From the NCBI GenBank assembly GCA_026461645.1, contig JAPJMP010000113.1, positions 1 to 18,531 on the forward strand: a stretch of DNA of 18,531 nucleotides, read 5' to 3'. Positions 17,312 to 18,531 of the stretch are shown piece by piece (position 1 is the first letter of the stretch; each line of letters begins with the position of its first letter). Position numbers and translations under genes: made by a program. This DNA comes from Burkholderiales bacterium (GTDB lineage Bacteria; Pseudomonadota; Gammaproteobacteria; Burkholderiales; UBA11063). Below the pieces are notes generated by a model. The model made no database searches. It saw only the letters and a program-made list of their open reading frames with translations, and was not told where the DNA came from.

Positions 17312-18157
17312 TTATTGAAAAACCCAGGTTTGAATTCGGTATAAAAGTCGTTTTTCATTGCCATAGCCACCCATTGAGCGATGATAAACTAATGTATTAT
17401 CCCAGATTAATAAATCACCAGGTTCCCAATTATGAATATACAAATTATCTGCAGCAAAAAGATAAGTGCTCAACTCTTCAATTAATTGATTAGATTGTTG
17501 GGGATTATAGCCAATAACTTTAGTAATATTTAAACCACCTAAATATAAGCTTTTAGTCTTGGTATAATCAAGTTGTTGTACCATGTTATGATAAACACAG
17601 CTGCTGGTGTTTTGATTTGGGGAATTTGCTTTAAACTTTTTGAAATCAGGAACATCATCTAAACTGATGCTAATTTGTAACTTTTCAATTTTTTGTAATA
17701 ATTCCTGAGGTAAGGTTGCTAGTACTCGTTGGCCATCGCTAAATCCAGTTGCACCGCCTGTTTTAGGGGTAATAACTGCATACAAAAAATTCCATACTTG
17801 CTTTTTCTTATCTGGATAATAGTCACCATCTTGGTGCCAATATTCTGCACCTTTAAAATTATCAATGAGAACACCATTTTTATCAATATTAGAAATTCTA
17901 ACTACGCACGGTTCATTTTCAACGCGATTATCATAAGTCATAAACGTTGGTAAATTAATGTTCTCACCAAACAAAGAGCTAAATTTATTTAAATCATGAA
18001 CACTTAAATTAGGTTGTTTAATCACACATACTCCGTGAGTAATAACACAATTTTGAATGGCTTTAATTTCATTAGGGGTAATAGCTTTGATATCGTTGAT
18101 TTTTACTACCTGCCCCATAGTGGTTGCCTTAATTTTATTTGCAGTTAGACTATTCAT
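17312..18157 (-). CDS. TauD/TfdA-type Fe(II)/2-oxoglutarate-dependent dioxygenase
   Basis: 281 residues with the facial triad of the family: H108 and D110 in YWHQDGDY, and H259 in LVYHRSMGG. R270 or R274 (EKRLLYRIQTW) follows and would bind the 2-oxoglutarate carboxylate. PKTGGATGFSDG (131-142) is the usual TauD segment, and EPGDLLIWDN precedes the distal histidine. Such enzymes hydroxylate or decarboxylate small molecules, but the substrate cannot be read from the sequence. There are no tauABC transport genes nearby, so a taurine role is not supported. The start is backed by AGGCGAG five bases before the ATG. It forms its own transcription unit upstream of rapZ. Confidence 0.88.
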   Translation of the reverse strand: MNSLTANKIKATTMGQVVKINDIKAITPNEIKAIQNCVITHGVCVIKQPNLSVHDLNKFSSLFGENINLPTFMTYDNRVENEPCVVRISNIDKNGVLIDNFKGAEYWHQDGDYYPDKKKQVWNFLYAVITPKTGGATGFSDGQRVLATLPQELLQKIEKLQISISLDDVPDFKKFKANSPNQNTSSCVYHNMVQQLDYTKTKSLYLGGLNITKVIGYNPQQSNQLIEELSTYLFAADNLYIHNWEPGDLLIWDNTLVYHRSMGGYGNEKRLLYRIQTWVFQ

Positions 18158-18457
18158 AATTGCTCGCCTATTAAAAAATTAATTTGGTTAAATTATTCTA
18201 AAAAACATAGTTGAAACAAAAAACAACTATATATCAAGCCACCTTATCAGCATCTAGCTGTAGATTTTTCCACATAATTTTTTGCAACATTTATAAAGTT
18301 TAAATACAAATTAGTGGTTTTAGTTAGCCTCGATCAAGATATTTTTTAACAGCCTTAGCTAAAATTAAATACTATATTTGTTCACAAGCAAATTTCAAAA
18401 ATTTAAAAGATTTAGTCTGCTTGGTTTTCAACTGTAAGCGCTCCATAAACCCCATCT

Positions 18458-18463
18458 TATAAT
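18458..18463 (+). promoter_or_regulatory. Possible -10 box for the gene starting at 18520
   Basis: A consensus TATAAT lies 56 bases before the ATG, giving a leader of about 50 bases. It lacks an upstream TG, and no -35 box can be found at 16-18 bases, so the assignment is tentative. Confidence 0.35.
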
Positions 18464-18507
18464 TTCTCATTTATTAGCTGTAAACTATTGTCATTAATAA
18501 TTTCAAG

Positions 18508-18512
18508 AAGGA
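18508..18512 (+). promoter_or_regulatory. Strong ribosome binding site
   Basis: AAGGA ends seven bases before the ATG at 18520, one of the best Shine-Dalgarno matches in the window. It is the main reason for calling a gene start at the very edge. Confidence 0.7.
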
Positions 18513-18519
18513 TGACAAT

Positions 18520-18531
18520 ATGAACGGACAA
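18520..18531 (+). CDS. Start of an unidentified gene (first four codons)
   Basis: Only M-N-G-Q is visible before the window ends. The call rests on the well-placed AAGGA, the preceding 362-base gene-free region and a candidate -10 box. It is transcribed divergently from the dioxygenase gene. Nothing can be said about the product. Confidence 0.55.

Larger units (their letters stand above)
18158..18519. other. 362-base AT-rich intergenic region
   Basis: Between the dioxygenase gene and the next plus-strand gene there is no ORF of normal size. It contains a 7-base inverted repeat ATAGTTG (18207-18213) / CAACTAT (18224-18230), whose A-rich 10-base spacer is T-rich on the minus strand, in the leader of the dioxygenase gene. 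It also has two sites one base from the DnaA box TTATNCACA (18266-18274 and 18378-18386), a TATAAT on the plus strand, and a 32-codon minus-strand frame. None of these is strong alone. It most likely holds the two divergent promoters. Confidence 0.5.

Noticed and set aside
17312..18157. Taurine dioxygenase TauD specifically
   Set aside because: The superfamily motifs are present but no taurine transport genes lie nearby and substrate residues cannot be judged by eye, so only the superfamily is claimed.

Overview
The window is a visibly AT-rich (roughly two-thirds A+T by eye) bacterial chromosome segment. The proteins are gammaproteobacterial in style: TilS beside AccA, an AmpE-like membrane protein, GpmI followed by EnvC, a RapZ of the enterobacterial length, and a DUF4124-type protein. 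The low G+C and gene set fit a Francisella-, Fastidiosibacter- or Legionella-like lineage. That placement is inference from remembered families; there is no rRNA here to settle it.

Layout, left to right. Bases 1-90 look like the outer end of an insertion sequence (three spaced GGTCA-type repeats, IS21-like). It abuts a short 3' remnant of a broken gene and a bidirectional terminator-like hairpin. A minus-strand operon then runs from 4036 down to 335: hpt, ampE-like, DUF4124 protein, accA, tilS. It is divergent from a plus-strand run: gpmI, envC, a Wzx-type flippase, and after a 52-base gap a 2H phosphodiesterase (LigT-like) gene. The 177-base divergent spacer holds two inverted repeats and back-to-back -10-like boxes.

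The right half is almost all minus strand. An Fe(II)/2-oxoglutarate dioxygenase gene comes first, then rapZ with its own extended -10 promoter. Next is the tight operon pgk-asnS-lipoprotein-lipoprotein-engB, also with an extended -10 promoter. Last is a five-helix membrane protein whose layout and motifs resemble pentameric ligand-gated ion channels; its stop codon overlaps that of the convergent LigT-like gene. The final 362-base gap leads to a plus-strand gene that starts 12 bases before the window ends, behind a strong ribosome binding site.

Most genes are core functions: tRNA modification and charging, fatty acid synthesis, glycolysis, purine salvage, septal wall hydrolysis, ribosome assembly and small-RNA-linked regulation. 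The accessory content is the lipoprotein pair, the channel-like protein, the dioxygenase and the IS remnant. The two most interesting observations are the ligand-gated-channel-like protein at 8739-9830 and the lipoprotein pair at 10509-13729. Across that pair 18 of 22 glutamates are directly followed by serine, encoded by mixed serine codons, so the pattern exists at protein level.
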